The position numbers and the translations under genes are program-made. Below, piece by piece: positions 1 through 14,100 of a DNA stretch of 64,000 nt. Source of the DNA: Phoebastria nigripes. Taxonomy: Eukaryota > Chordata > Aves > Procellariiformes > Diomedeidae. Where the stretch lies: positions 184,882 to 248,881 of the forward strand of contig JAYKAV010003127.1 of assembly GCA_035582835.1 (NCBI GenBank), read 5' to 3'. Positions within the stretch are counted from its first letter, which is position 1; every line of letters begins with the position of its first letter. The notes below the pieces were generated by a model that saw only the letters and a list, made by a program, of their open reading frames with translations, was not told where the DNA came from and made no database searches.

Positions 1-2015
1 GTGTTTCTAGTAATTGATAACAAACAGATCATTTTAAATACTGAATTGCATGCAAGTATTCTGATAACCGAGCTGGTAAAACAAATATGCTGATCAAGTT
101 ATCAGTTGGATGTGTGAATGGGGCAAAACTCTACTTGTCCTTCTGCCACAGCATTAAACTTCAAGTTGCCTACAGCTTATATTCTGTAGATTAAGTTACT
201 CCATTATGTAATTATGAACTCTGAATGTGGATTAGCACACGATCCACTGTTACTGTACAGCATTTTAAGATTATAAAGTCTTAGAGTCATGCAGTACTAA
301 AATCAAGAGCCTTAGAAACATATGCATTTACTTTGATCAACCTCGTGTTAACAAGACCCATTTTTGTCATTCTTGGGAAACTAGTTTTGTTAAACCAAGT
401 TTTACATTGTTGTATGATTAAAGGAGACAATAACACCTGTGAAATCTTCATTTTCTCCCTTTCCCCCCAGGCTTTGCCTAGAACTGATATTAGGATAATT
501 AGTGTAGTTGAAGAGTAGACATTTCTGGTTAATAAGATAGGAGATGCAGCACCTAAACTATAATTGCTCTAAAAAAAAAAAATTAAACACAAACAAAAAA
601 CCCCCACCAAACCAAACACCTCCCCTCCCCCCAAACTCAGCAAGCCAGCTCTCCTTTCTGACAGGTCTTTCACAACTGGATTTAACCTGCAGAAAATAAG
701 AGTTATTTACCTCCCTCAGGGTTGCAGAACTATTTTCTAAGAGTATCAGAACTCAGACTTTTCTGTTCCTATTTAAGCAATAGTCACTCTAGATGAAACA
801 AAACAAGGCAAGGTAGAGCCAACCTAATCTTAAGGAAGAGCCTTCATTTTTGTATCTTGTTTTAGAGACACATGGCCTTTTTTTTTTTTCTTTTTCTTCA
901 TTTCAAGGAAACCTGGTTCTTTTGTAAGCCTTCAACGGCAGGTGACAGGAAACAAGTTATGTGATTCAGTATTCACTCTAAGAATAAAGGATCCTTGCTG
1001 CACAGGCAACCTACATGCTTATTTCTCCTTATTTGAAGTGCTCAAAGCCAATTTATTCTTCAGCTCTTTAGGTGTTTTTTAGGCTTTTTTTTTGGTGGTA
1101 GACAGAAAATATTCACTATCATCTGATTAATTTATACTATTCCCACAGCCTTCATTCCAGGCAAGAGATTTCATTCATGAGACTCCTGTTCTAGTCCGCA
1201 GCTCACCTCTTTTTTTTTTTTTTTTAGGATAGAGTATACCACTGCCAGTTTTGTAATGTTTTAGGTGATCTACTTTGTGCTTTAGGCACAAGACTTCAGG
1301 AACAGGAAGGAAGCAATCAGAAAAGCAGAACAAAGTAAACCGTTTCCCTAACAATCTACATGTCTACAAGTAGCAAAGACCAAGAAGTGCTTAAAACACA
1401 ATTGTGGGACTAAACAAACATTTAAGTTGTTTTGGACATTTAGTCTACTTTTATATGACTAAACAAAATAAGGATTTGTTTCCTTGTGGGTTACTTATGT
1501 TAGCAAGGGCTAACAATCAGTGCCAGTGCCAAGGTTTGGTGCCACAAACAATGTGTGTTACAGAAAACACTTAAAAAGAGAGCAGGTGCTTGTGGAAGGA
1601 GCACTAAGTGTTTGACACTATGTAGCAGAACAGTTTGCTGTCAAACAACACACGCAATTACTCTTGGACAGAAAAAAGTATCACCTAAGGAGACTTTTTT
1701 TTTTAATAGCTTCAGTTGCATGAACGCTCATTTCTTTGTCTACACAAAGGTACAAAGGCAGCTCTTGAGTCACAACGCAGGGTTGCTACGATTCTCAGAA
1801 CCATTTTATTGGGACATGTTACCCACTACCAGGTCTGTAATCTTGCACACAGTATCAGCAAGAGATCAGAGATATGGAAACACTAATGCATATGAATGCA
1901 TCTTTATAGAAGATTACAGGTCTGTTTTAATGTGCTTTAACTCAAGACAATAGAAACTATGAGAAAGCGGTCTCATGTTAACAGTACAGAAGTAAAAAGA
2001 ACTGCAGAGCCTTAC
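1..2015 (-). other. SACM1L intron 13, partial
   Basis: AT-rich intron sequence with an A/C tract (571-634) and T runs near 878-891 and 1210-1226. I searched for the exon with the catalytic CX5R motif and did not find it. Confidence 0.8.
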
Positions 2016-2114
2016 CTGAACTCATCTTGCTGTTCTGCTAGTTGATCCATCAAAATCTGAAGTCGATCCCACCTCATCCGACTGCACTCTTTATGAAAGT
2101 CAAATGCTATGTAT
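2016..2114 (-). CDS. SACM1L: SACM1L coding exon 13 (last in window)
   Basis: The exon has 99 nt and encodes (R)[18 protein letters not shown] then [14 protein letters not shown] and two bases of Ser. The acceptor is CAACAG and the donor GTAAGG. The next exon, which should hold the catalytic loop, is outside the window. Confidence 0.94.
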
Positions 2115-5100
2115 CTGTTGAGAGAGAAGCATCTTTTCAGATTACATATGTACTGCAGTGAAGGTCTCAGAAAACCCCACAGGGAAGGGCTGATCTATAA
2201 AATAGGTAGTGACAGAGGATTTGTTTTTCTTTAGAGATGGCTTCCAGGAACTATCTGTGGATTTTGTCAGTGCTCTGTGATCTTCCTGAGGCTGCGCCCT
2301 TAGTGTGCTTGGTGACAGCAATTACATTTCTCTACAAGATGCCACTAGTCTGGGGAAGCACACATTCAGTTCCAAGTTACTCATTCTACATTCTGGCTAG
2401 TATTTTTTCCTCCAGAAAGTATAGAAGGGCTATGCATCTGATTTCACCTCCCTTTTTTTCCCACCAGGATTCTTTTGCCCTCCTCTCTTCCAAGCAACTA
2501 CATTGGGAACTTCAGTTCACTTTGAAAGAGACACAGGTGTTGAAATGCAACATTCTTTGCTGGCATGCAGCATTATTCCCTTGATAGCTCTGTAGAAACC
2601 TGAGACAGGTTCTGTTTAAACAGCTAACCTACTCTGTCATAAGAAAATTAAACAGCTACTGACTTGGAACAAGATTTTAACAGCCAATTCATTTCTGCTA
2701 AGAAGTGCTCTAGATAAGTGGTGTTTGATTCAACATTTATATATATACATTTGCTGTCAATTACAGGGCATTACATTCCTCCCCTCAAGTATTCATAATC
2801 CAAAAGTTATTATTTGCCAAGTTTTCAAGACTATTTGCACAAAGGAAGATGTTATATAAACACTGAAGACTCAAGTCTTAGTCTGGCAGGTAAACACCAC
2901 CAAAACTGATTAACAAAGAAAAAGGATTTTGGCAGCATTAAGAAAATAAGGCTGACAAACACCACTTTTTAACATACACAGAACAAGCAGCATCTCTAAA
3001 ACACACCCTGACAGAATTTTACATCTTGGTTTCCACCACATGACTTTATAGCAAAGATGCACAGAATTCCACAAGCTTTGTACAGCTAAGGTATCAATAC
3101 CAGCCTAGGTGTGAGAGCAAGGAAAGAGCTCACCTTAGAAGTGGTCTTTTTTAATAAAAACAAAGAAAAAATCCATACCCACACACCAACACCACACACA
3201 GACACGCCCCTGAGAGTAGTAAAAGCAGCACACAGAAGCGAGACAGACATCTAGATTGGACATTAGGAAAAATTTCTTTACTGAAAGAGTGGTTAAACAT
3301 TGGAACAGGCTGCCCAGGGAAGTGGTTGAGTCACCATCCCTGGAAGTATTTAAAAGACATGAGGTGCTTGGGGACATGGTTTACTGGGCATGGTGGTGTT
3401 GGGTTGATGGTTGGACTTGATGATCTTAGAGGTCTTTTCCAACCTTAATGATTCTATGATCGATAACTACCCTGGTGAAGGTAGCAGCAGGGCATCATCA
3501 CACAAGCAGAAAAAAGCTTGGAAAAAATTCAAAGTATGTCAGGATTTATAAGGGCATCTTGATTATACTCTGCAATTCCTTAGTTATGCTTAGACAGAAG
3601 TGAATCCTTATTAAAACAGGATGCCTTTTTGCTTACAGGTAGGATTTTGTCCTTTGACATACATAAGTGATAATAATACTATACAGCAATTTCAAGGAAC
3701 AGATACAGGTAAGTATTTGTGGGAGTTGGATGCTAGCCCACCCTCTAGAAATTAGTGAAAGCAAGCAAGCACAGCAGGTTGTAAAATTGTGTACTGCACT
3801 CAAGATTCCCACAAAGAGATGGAATTTCTCTTGCAATTAAAGCACATTCTCCACTCTCTTGGCCCATTGTTACACTGAGGTCCAGACATTTAAATTACAT
3901 GTTCCCCTTACTGTTTCCTCCTTTATCTCAATACTGTTTTGCTCACACTCAGCACTCCCTTACTAAGTTAGCAATGTAACCAAGCCCTTTTGCCAGAAGC
4001 TAGTTCTATAGGGCATGATTTCTTTTCCCTAAAACGCAGAAGATCTCCACAGTTTTATGTGGCATAGTATGTAGCATCCTATTACTCCAATACTGGCATT
4101 ACCATTGCCTCTAAGCTCCCTTCTTTATTCTGTCTATCTCCTCTCTTTGTCCCATATTTGCTTCACAGTCTCACTTCTGCTTAGAATGTGAGCTCTGAGG
4201 TAGGGGCATTGGTCATATGCAAGTTACTTCATAAAAATAAAATTCAAACAAATCAGACAGTTGGTAAAGGCCCCCAAAGAACTGATCATTCTGTGGGTCT
4301 CAGAGGCAATGCTCAACTTTTAACACAGAATGTATCATTTCACTTCACATGTACCTGACCATTCCATTGGCCATGCTGTTTACCATTTTCGCAAATGTTT
4401 GCTCAAGAGGCTTCTCTGAACCTTTCTGGTTAACCTGGGAGAAAGGAAAAAAAAGAGAGACAGTATTACTCAAAAGCCTGCTTAAAAGAACAGCAGCTTT
4501 TTCAGGAAGAACAATTGAAAGCATACCAAGTTGACAATCATTTGCTTTCCATAGCTAATTATTTGCGAGTCAAAATGTCTTTGGAAGCCATCCATCTAGA
4601 AGAGAAAGGAAATGTGTTGATAAATATACGCTACTATTAAGATCTGTGACTTACAAGAAATCACTATAACAACCTCTTTTATGATACTGCATAGGTAGTT
4701 TTACAACTGTTTGATGTTCTCTGTTGTGCTGATACATTTCTACTTTCATCCCCCCAGTCCATTCAGCTCTCCTTATTAAAGAAGCCACAGATAACAAGTA
4801 TTGTGCAGCTACTAAAACTGTTGCAAACAAGAACCAAAGAGAAACTACCCCCCCCCCATTGATGTCTGAATTTTTTTCAGGCTCTGAATTCATCTTAAAG
4901 AGTACAAGGCTTTTTGCTACTACTTTTTAAACATAAAGCTCAATCCAGTATTGCTGATTTTTATTCTTCTGATTGCAGTTTGTTACCCTATCACACAAAC
5001 ATGAGCCCAGAAATACATTAAAACCCCAAGACACAAACACTCACATACATGATTTACTGACTTGCTGATCTGTGGCTTTGGCTTATACTTGAGGTTTGGT

Positions 5101-8100
5101 CTTTGAGACCAGAAAAAAGGAATTGATCCACGGGTCTGCAAAAGAATGGAAATAGTTTTAAACAACAAAACTTAGACTCACTTGCTATTTAAAAATAAAG
5201 CAGACTGGTTTAGCCTGTTTATTTGTGCACATGCACATCTTATATATAATCTATATTTAGAAACATAGACAGAGCTATCTATATATCTTAAGCCAGTGAG
5301 CAGTTCCTGACACTGACTTTACCTGAACGAACGATGCTTTGCTCCCCTTGTAATGCACAATTTGCTCTGTTTCAACAAAGTTAGCAGCATGTCCTTCTGA
5401 ATCAATACCTATGTAGGAGAAAGGCCTCATTAGCCAGCTCAGACTGGCTGCAGAACAGCAACAGTATCAGCAAAAGGCTTCCTAACCCTTCCCTTTTAAG
5501 CACCCACAGAAAGCACAAAAATACCACAGAGCTGCCTGAAGATGGCAAATTAAACACACCTTTGGCAAAAGTTTAACATGATCTGTACTAAATTTAACTT
5601 GAAGAAGCACAGTTGTGCTTAACACATTTTGATATTTATAGTCCTCAAAATTCAGTAGTTTAATACAAAATAAAATACGAGTGCTTTGACACTGAAGTAT
5701 TCACAGTTCAATAGCAATGGTACTGCAGAAACTGAACAATTTCTTCAAAAGCATGTATGTTGGGACTAAGAACGGAGAAAGTAATTTAAATCCATTTCCT
5801 TGTTCACTTTTTAACTTGAAACAATTAGAGAACACCACTATTCAGGGCTCCCCTGCCAGCACCAATGATGCTCTTAGTTGAATTTACTGCTAGGCCAAAA
5901 GGGCTATTACACACTTGTATTTAACTCCAATAAAACCAGTAAACTGTTAAAAACCCATACAAAACTTTTGCAGTTATCTCTAGGAGGAATAAAGAAGAGT
6001 CAGTTTTAATAAATACCAGAACATGCTTTAGTTCATCACACAGGTTCCTAATATTTTCTTTGGAGCAAGGACCTCTTGAGACAAACTACTATAAGCATTT
6101 TTTTTTGTTCAAGTCATTATACAGAAATTACTCTTAAAGGTAAGTCACATGTATAGATGGAATTTGCATTATTTTAAAATAAATCAATTTGCTATTTTAC
6201 CTCTTACATAGTAGCGTACACCAGCCCTGAAACAGCTTCTTCTGGAAACAAGCAGCCAGTCAAAACACTTGCCATTAATAGAACAAGAGTGCATAGTGAT
6301 AACTAATGAATAACAATAAGGAAAAACCCCCAAAATGTCATCAGGATATTTTTATATATCAAGAGGTAGGAAACATCAAGGAACCAAGCAACCACATTTA
6401 AAAGAAACCTGTAAACATTTCTCACACAATAACAGTTGAACATTAAACCTGAGGACAAAAGGACAGGCTATAGGCGATGTCACTGATGAACACATATTAA
6501 AACTGCTATAATTTTGAGAAAACAGGATTCTAAAGAAGATTAATCTGGTCTTATGGTTCTATGTATATCATTATATGGACTGACTTCTGAAGTTCTATTC
6601 AGTGCTACATCCATTCAACCATAATTTTATTAAGCTATCTTAACAATTTCTTGCCCCTACTGCTTTTAACAAAAAATACCACTCCAAAACTTTTTTCTAG
6701 GCTTTTAGAAGAGTGAATATCTTGGGCTGTTATACCTTGTACCTGTAAGTGCAACATACATCCCATTTACAGATGCCAGAACTAGCAGTAAGGTAGACTG
6801 GCTTTCAAATCCATGCCAAGAAAAAGAATGAACACATACCAAGCCTCCAGTGGGAGCTTCTTACATATGAATGCTTTCCTGCTCAGGCTGGATACCCAAA
6901 GTGGCAGATACACCATAATCTGGGACTAATCAACAAACAGGGGCCACTGACAACTAGTTTCAGTTTTAGAGTCTTGTTCTGTGCAGCTTATAATTGCCTT
7001 TATTTGGACTACAGTAAACTATCAAGTCTAATAGAGACCAGCATTCATCGTGAATAACTTCGAGGTACATTCACAGGCTTTCATCCTTTGCCCCTAAAAA
7101 CTGAAACTACAACTTTAAAGCAAGCAAAAGATCAAAATGGTCAATTTTTGCAAGCTGCAGTATTAGCATACTGCAGTCTTCTATTCTTTGAGGAATCTAG
7201 ATATTTTGTCTTAAGGTTGGTAAAGTAAACAAGATGTATTTTTTTTTAAATAGCACATTTTACAGTGATTCTGCATTTATGATTCAAATGGCACATAAGC
7301 AGCTGTGTCACACGTGAGCACCTAAGCTATGTTAAAGAGCACACTGACTGCATACATGGAACATCTTGATTTATGTGTGCATTTGTGCTAACATTGTTTG
7401 TTAAAAATTAAAAAAATATAATACAAATTGGCCCTACATAATCCAGAATGTTCTCACAATTTGCAAATTAGACTGTGAAAAAGACCTATTCCTCTGCTTT
7501 CCAGGAAAATTACTGCCAGGTCCTACACCCTTTAATCCAACACTTGTACAGCCAACAGTTTCCTGCAAAGAAAGGTTACCTCTAAACTTAGCTGCTTAGC
7601 AATAGTCAGCCCATTTTCTGTCTGCAATCTCTGTCCTAACTTAAATGGCGACTCGCTATTGGCTACTTTCCACACACACAAAAAAGGAAAAGACATAATT
7701 TATTGTTCTTTATATGGGTTTTTTTTTTTTTGAGCAGCAAGGGAAATATTAAACGTAGTTTAGGCTTTAGATGATCAAAGTCTCGATTACCAAGTAAGTC
7801 CATTATTTCTTATCACTGCAATACTGGAACCACAGTCCAGATAGTTGAACAAAATATATTTAGGCTTATATGGGGGGGGCAGGGAAGAATTTTTGATTTT
7901 ACTGAAATAACTGCTAGTGGCACTGTAACAGTTCTGCTTAGGGCTCTTCCTAGCATTTTCATCCCTAAAAATCCAGTTTCTTTGAATTCCTGGGTTCTCT
8001 GAGGTGTTTGGTTAGTATTAGAATTACAGCAAAACATACATTACTTATGCTAATTATTTATATAGTGAAAATAGGCCAGAAGGTGTTAATTGCAGTCTGC

Positions 8101-11100
8101 CAATTGCTAATTGCAATCCACCCAGACTCTTCCACCCAGGACCTGCAGGGTAAGGATTAAGTTGTTCTGACAGTTCCCTTTTGCTGTCTTTCCTTGCCTC
8201 TCCACCTACTCCCACAACATTTTCCATTAAACGAAGTCACAGGAAAGAAGGACTGGAGATCTGCCAGCTGCTAACAGTCCTACCAGAACAACCAATCCAG
8301 TCTGGAAGCTGTTCCCTGCACACACCCAAGGGGCCTTTACAATGGAGAAACTAAGGAGAATGTGGCAAGAGTTGCTCTGTCCAGTCTTGCCAGTCCTTTT
8401 CATGCTGCCAGTCCAGGAGCACCTGGGACTTGATCACACACTGCATGAGGAACACTGCCTCCAGAAAGCATTAGGCTTACTCGCAGCATATACCCCTTCT
8501 CAAAAATAAACCCATGACCACTTTGCTAAAAAGGCTGTTACCCAAAGTGTTGGTGCAGGAAAAGCAGCTGGCTAGGAGAAGTGTTCCAGGAGCCTTCAGA
8601 AGAACTCCTTATCCTTTTATTCAACAATGGGAACGTCCATAAGCACTTCAAGTCAAAACTGCTCTCCGTTATTTTAAATCCAAAGTAAATGCTAAGTGAA
8701 GGTATCCTTATAGCAAGATAAAAAGTACTAAGGCTGATGTGAGAGCATTTGCCATACTCATCTTAACCTTCAATCCCATTGAAAGACAGTTACGCAAATC
8801 ATGCCTGTAAAATTAAATACATTAAGCCTTAAAAGCAGAATATTCAAGTGAGTTAACATATGAATGGGCTATCAAACAATATGCAATGCTCATATCTGAA
8901 CAAACTACAACTTAAGTCTGACACTGTGTTCTATGTTATAGTTGCCAACATAGCCAATAGAGCAAAATGGTTGCTGATGTGGCTGCTGTTAGACCACCAT
9001 ATTCAGCACTGAGCTTTATAACATAAAAGGATACATCCGTGCATCACAGGCATAGCAAACCTATGGATCTGAAACACACACAATACATGTTAAAAATACT
9101 AAACACTAGCAGCCAAAAAAGGTAAGTGAGAGACTATGCTTTGTCTAGGAGGTTTTTTGATAGTTTTATATACTTTGTATAATTTATTTTTTGTTTAGGG
9201 TGCAGTAATTCTTTCTGAGGAAAAAAAGTTTAAAGAAAACAGCAACATATGTAACCCTTATTAGCAGCAGGGAAAAAGTGAAAGTCTAACCCTAATTAAG
9301 TGACCTTGACAAAAAAACCAAGCTGCTTTGTCCTCCTATACATGGCATTTACTCTTCTACAAACATGCCAGATATAAAGCAGTACACACTGAAAACCTTT
9401 TTATATGGTATTTGCTGTACCTCCACAGTAGGATGTAAGCAGATATAGTAGTAAACAACACAGGGCTTCAGTAAGGAATACTTCTATGTGATTAATACTT
9501 GAAATGCTTGTTCCAGCATTTTTCCCATCCTGCCACTCCTGAATAACTTGGTCTTTCAAAAAAATTTAAAATTAAGATTTTCCAATACTAGAAGTCAGAA
9601 ATACCACATCTCATTACCTAAAACTGTTACTATACAGTACATACTGTATAGTGTATTATATACACTATATACTGTAGTCAATATTAGGTCACGCTTCCCT
9701 TGCATATCAGTTATCTCCCTTTTCAGCTTCTGTGTTTTTCCTCCTACATCTGTTTTCACCAACCAGCCACACTTGGCTGTCTTTGCTGTTCCCACCACAG
9801 CTTCCCTCTCATTTCCCAAGCTTTGTTTGCTTAGCACTATCCAAACCATATACCCAGCCATACGCCTCTGGAATATGCACAACAGCCCTTTGCTGATTCA
9901 TATCTTCACATTCCAGAAGCACTGCACAACCCAGCCTTTTGGAAGAGTGCTGTCTAATGTAAGAGCACATCTCCACAGGTTACCAAGACAGAAATAAAAG
10001 CAGTGTGTCACTCACTTCAATAAATAAGAAGTACCAATAGAGAGAAAAGGTTGCTGTAGTGCAGACAATTCAGGAAGTTTAACACACATCTGAAGTCTCT
10101 AAGTAGGAAGGAGCTTAGATCAGTCTGGCCATTGACATACTACAGTTGGGGCTCATGGCCACACACTTCTATTTGCATGGACTAAATGAATTCAGAGGTT
10201 ACACTGTGCTAGTCTTCATTTGAAATAAACTGAAGGAATCTAAACTGTCAGTCTTAATTATCAGCTTTATGACCTATTCACTAGACAAATGGAGTTTAAA
10301 CTGCACTCATGGAGAAAGATGCTAGCCAGTCTTAGAAAAAAGTGATAAGCTGAACCTTGCCTATACCTAAAGATAAATAAGTAGCTAAACTTAAAGCTTG
10401 AGAAGCATATGCTGTGCGGTATGACTTCCCCTTTGGTTTATATGAGCACAGTACCTTCAAATGCAGACATTTCCAAACAGCCAGCTTTACTATATGTACT
10501 ACTGAGGACATTGACATGAAGTTGGAAGTTTGAAAGCGGAAGACTGTCACTGTGCTAAACTAGAAGATAAATAGCCACATTATACTAGATTCTGGCCGTC
10601 TGAAATAAGAGACAGAATTATAGGAAACTGTTGTATACTTACAGTAAAAGTATATTTGTCCTTTATCAATATAATCATTACTAAGTGTTTACCTCTGGTT
10701 GAGCAGCAAATTCTCTAAGAAGATGTCCATTCCACACAAACCGCGGATCTGCCTGCAGCAAGAAAAAAGCCAACATGCTTTTAGAGACTGTCAGTTCTGT
10801 TTAATTCAACATAAAGGGAATATCATAGTATCCATGCATTACACAAGTTTAAGTGAACAGATGTACATGGAGATGGAATGTTCTTCTTTCATCAGTACCA
10901 TTCATAACCTCAAGTAGAAGTCTAAATAAAATAAAAATAGTTAAAGATTGGAGAGAACTGTTCTTCTTTTAAGGGTGCTGCCAGACACTTCAGGCATGCT
11001 GAACCACTAACAACTGATCTGCAGTATCAGAAGAACATGCCAGTCTTCGCCCTAAGTAAACAGGGCTTGAAAAGATTATCTGAAATTTTAAGAACAGTAG

Positions 11101-14100
11101 CAAGGTAACACTCCTAAAATGGGCAGAAGGTAAAAAGGCAGAGAGTCCTACATGCAATAATCAACAATTCTGAGAATCAAATGTTAAACAATACTTGTAA
11201 CTTAAGAGACAAAAGTATTTATATTCCACTGCATAAATGGTCCTTTTCAACTTTGCGTATTTCCTATTCCTAATTCACCTCAAAAGTGTCTTGAGCAGGT
11301 TGCTGAGCACATTCCAGAAAACTACCAGATTAGTCACAAAACTGACATTTGCTGCGGAACGCAGTGCAGGCTCCAGGGAAGTGGCAATAAATCTCAACTT
11401 TAAGATGAGGCAGGCAGACAATACATCACTGAGGATGAGGGTTAATTCAAGCTCAGTGTTGGAACAGTCCTTTGTCTAATAGAAAACAACAAATACAACT
11501 ACATGCCAGAAACTGATCAAATCCTACTTGCAGTATCTTGAAACAGTGAAAGAACATGACATGATGCTTTGGTGCCCTATATTGGGGCTGTTTCCTTCTA
11601 TCAGTACTGTTAAAAAAAAAAACAACCAAAAACCAAAACCAAAAAACCAACCAAAAAAACCCCAAAACACCCCAACAACACAAATATCAAACCAAAACAC
11701 CCACACACCAAACACAGGCCAGGCTTCTCTTGTAGAGGTGAACTGGAGATGCCCAGAATTGCCACCATCCTTTCATTAAGCCATTATACTGCAACCACGA
11801 GTGTGAAATTACATTAAAATTGTTTTAAACATCAAACATTTGAATTTACTTGAACCTGACACCTTTTTACTGTACTTTGCCTTTCAAACAACCTTCTGAA
11901 GTGCCACAATTTTAAGGCAAACCAATCCTTTCACATCAGCAACCGTTCTCCCTGGCAAGAGTACTGCCAGAGCAGCATTTGATAATGCAAAATAGTCCCC
12001 AACTATGAACTGATTTTTAAATGGATTTTTTTTTTTTTTTAAATCTTGGAAAAAGTATACTGCTTCCCCAGCTTAGACAGTTTCCAAAACTAAGAGACAA
12101 CATCTCATGATTCCACTGCCACCTCTTCAGCAAAGGAAAAAGCGCTAGTGACTTCCAAGGTTTCAGTATTTCAGTGCCTAGGCAGTTTAGACCTTGTTTA
12201 CACTGCAGTATAGCAAGTTACCAGACTGAGGATTCTGGAACTCTGGAAGCACAAGAGAATCTTAAGCTCAAATTGCATTTGGCTGTGTGATTCTGTTGTC
12301 TTTAAGACAAAAGCAGCATATTAAATTCATGCTTCAAACATAAGGAATAGGCATAGTTTAGACAGAATGCAACATCCTAGGGCCAGCTGCCATAAACCCC
12401 ACAGTTCTGTTCCACGTTATCCTGGAAGAGAACTCAAAGTCAAGTACCATTTGTTCCACTTTGGTGGAAGCATTACAGACCAGCAATTTCCACCCTTATT
12501 CTAAGCACCCTACAAAGCAAACTGAAACTAACTTGACTCAATGTACTTTGCACACTTGCTTGGTTGCTTCTTTTTCCTCTCACTGTCAGCTTCTTATTCC
12601 AGAGAACTGCCCCAGTACAACTCGATTGACAAGATCACAGAGATAGTCTAGTTACACAGTTTAGCAACATAGTGCTATTTTTTGCTAGTTCTGTTATAAG
12701 GATTTGCATCTAAGCAACATGTAAATCTGTTTCACTAGTTTAAATTAATGATTAAAATAGTAAAGCCATTTTTAGTTTAACAGAGGACCATAAATGCTTT
12801 AACAGTATCTGCTAACACTTAGCATATTAATTCATTGTTAAAAAAAACAAAACAAAAAAACCCAAAACCACAAGGTCTCATCTCAAGTGTAATGGGACCA
12901 CTGATTTCAGCAACATCATCCTAAGCTTTATGTAAAGTTTCCTTTAGTTTGTGATACTTTGTTTTGACATCATTTAAACACCACCTGTATAAACTAAACT
13001 TAAGCCATGCAGAACTGATTGGCAATGCCTGAAACACAGACGCTAAGCAAAATGAAATCCTTACCCTCTCTAGGAGGCTCATTTCCTGGAACTCTGGGCT
13101 TGTGTTGGCTAACCGTTGCAGAGTGTGTGTTAGGTCGTATGTTGTTGAGAAGTAAAATCCATCCACGCTCAAGACATGACTAAGCATTGATAAAAATACT
13201 TTATTGTCCTGCAACTGTTGAGAGGAAAAAAAAAGGACAGAAGAGCTCTCATTTATTACCATCAAAATATCTTATTCTTAAGCTACCACTACTTTTTGAA
13301 GTGATGAGATGAAATTTGCTAGTGCTCTAGCAACACATGACATCATCCAGAGATTGCCATACAAGAAGGAAACCATGAGATTGCAGTTTTGATACCTTAC
13401 CGCTAGCACACTGCAACCAAATTCTGCAAGAACAGTGGAGAGCAGAGAACAGTCTTCCTGTGAGGTAAATAGCTGCTGTTATTAAACTGATATTAGCAAC
13501 TTCCAAGCAAAAAGGAAGCCATTAGTTTCCCTGAAAACCATTCAGTCAAAAAAATGAGACAAGATGGCAATGCAAAAGAAAGTATATAACTTACTGTCAA
13601 GATTACCCCAATAACTAATCTGTGTTCTGGTTCAAGTTTTGATTAACCTCTTTCCTTTCCTGAAAGAGCATCAGATTCCCTTTCAGCTCCATTGGTTAGA
13701 CACCCTTATCTACTCTTTATTAATCCACAACATATCTGTTTTAAACAATCTTCATGCTTTCCCTCCCTCTCAAAAAAAAAAAAGAAAAATCAATTCTTCC
13801 CTGCTGGGTAATTATGTAGTTGAACAATTCCATAAATTAAGCAAGACAGATAATGAGATGACAGCAAGGCAGCTTATTGTAGGGGGCTATCAGAACAGTA
13901 GAGCTGTGAGAAAGATGTAACAGGAAGAGCGTTGTGATTTTGTGGACTGGCTCAGGGAGCCTGCTTTGTAATGGGCTGCATTTGTGCAATCTATTACAAA
14001 GCAGCACTAAAACACCTCTGCAGTATGCCAGGCAAGCAAAGCCTTCAATGAAGGTCCTCAGAGGAGAAAAGACGATACAGGATTTAGGAACAAGAACAGA

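Noticed and set aside
1..2015. A further SACM1L exon with the catalytic loop
   Set aside because: No minus-strand sequence here resembles the CMDCLDRTN region; the exon must lie beyond the edge.
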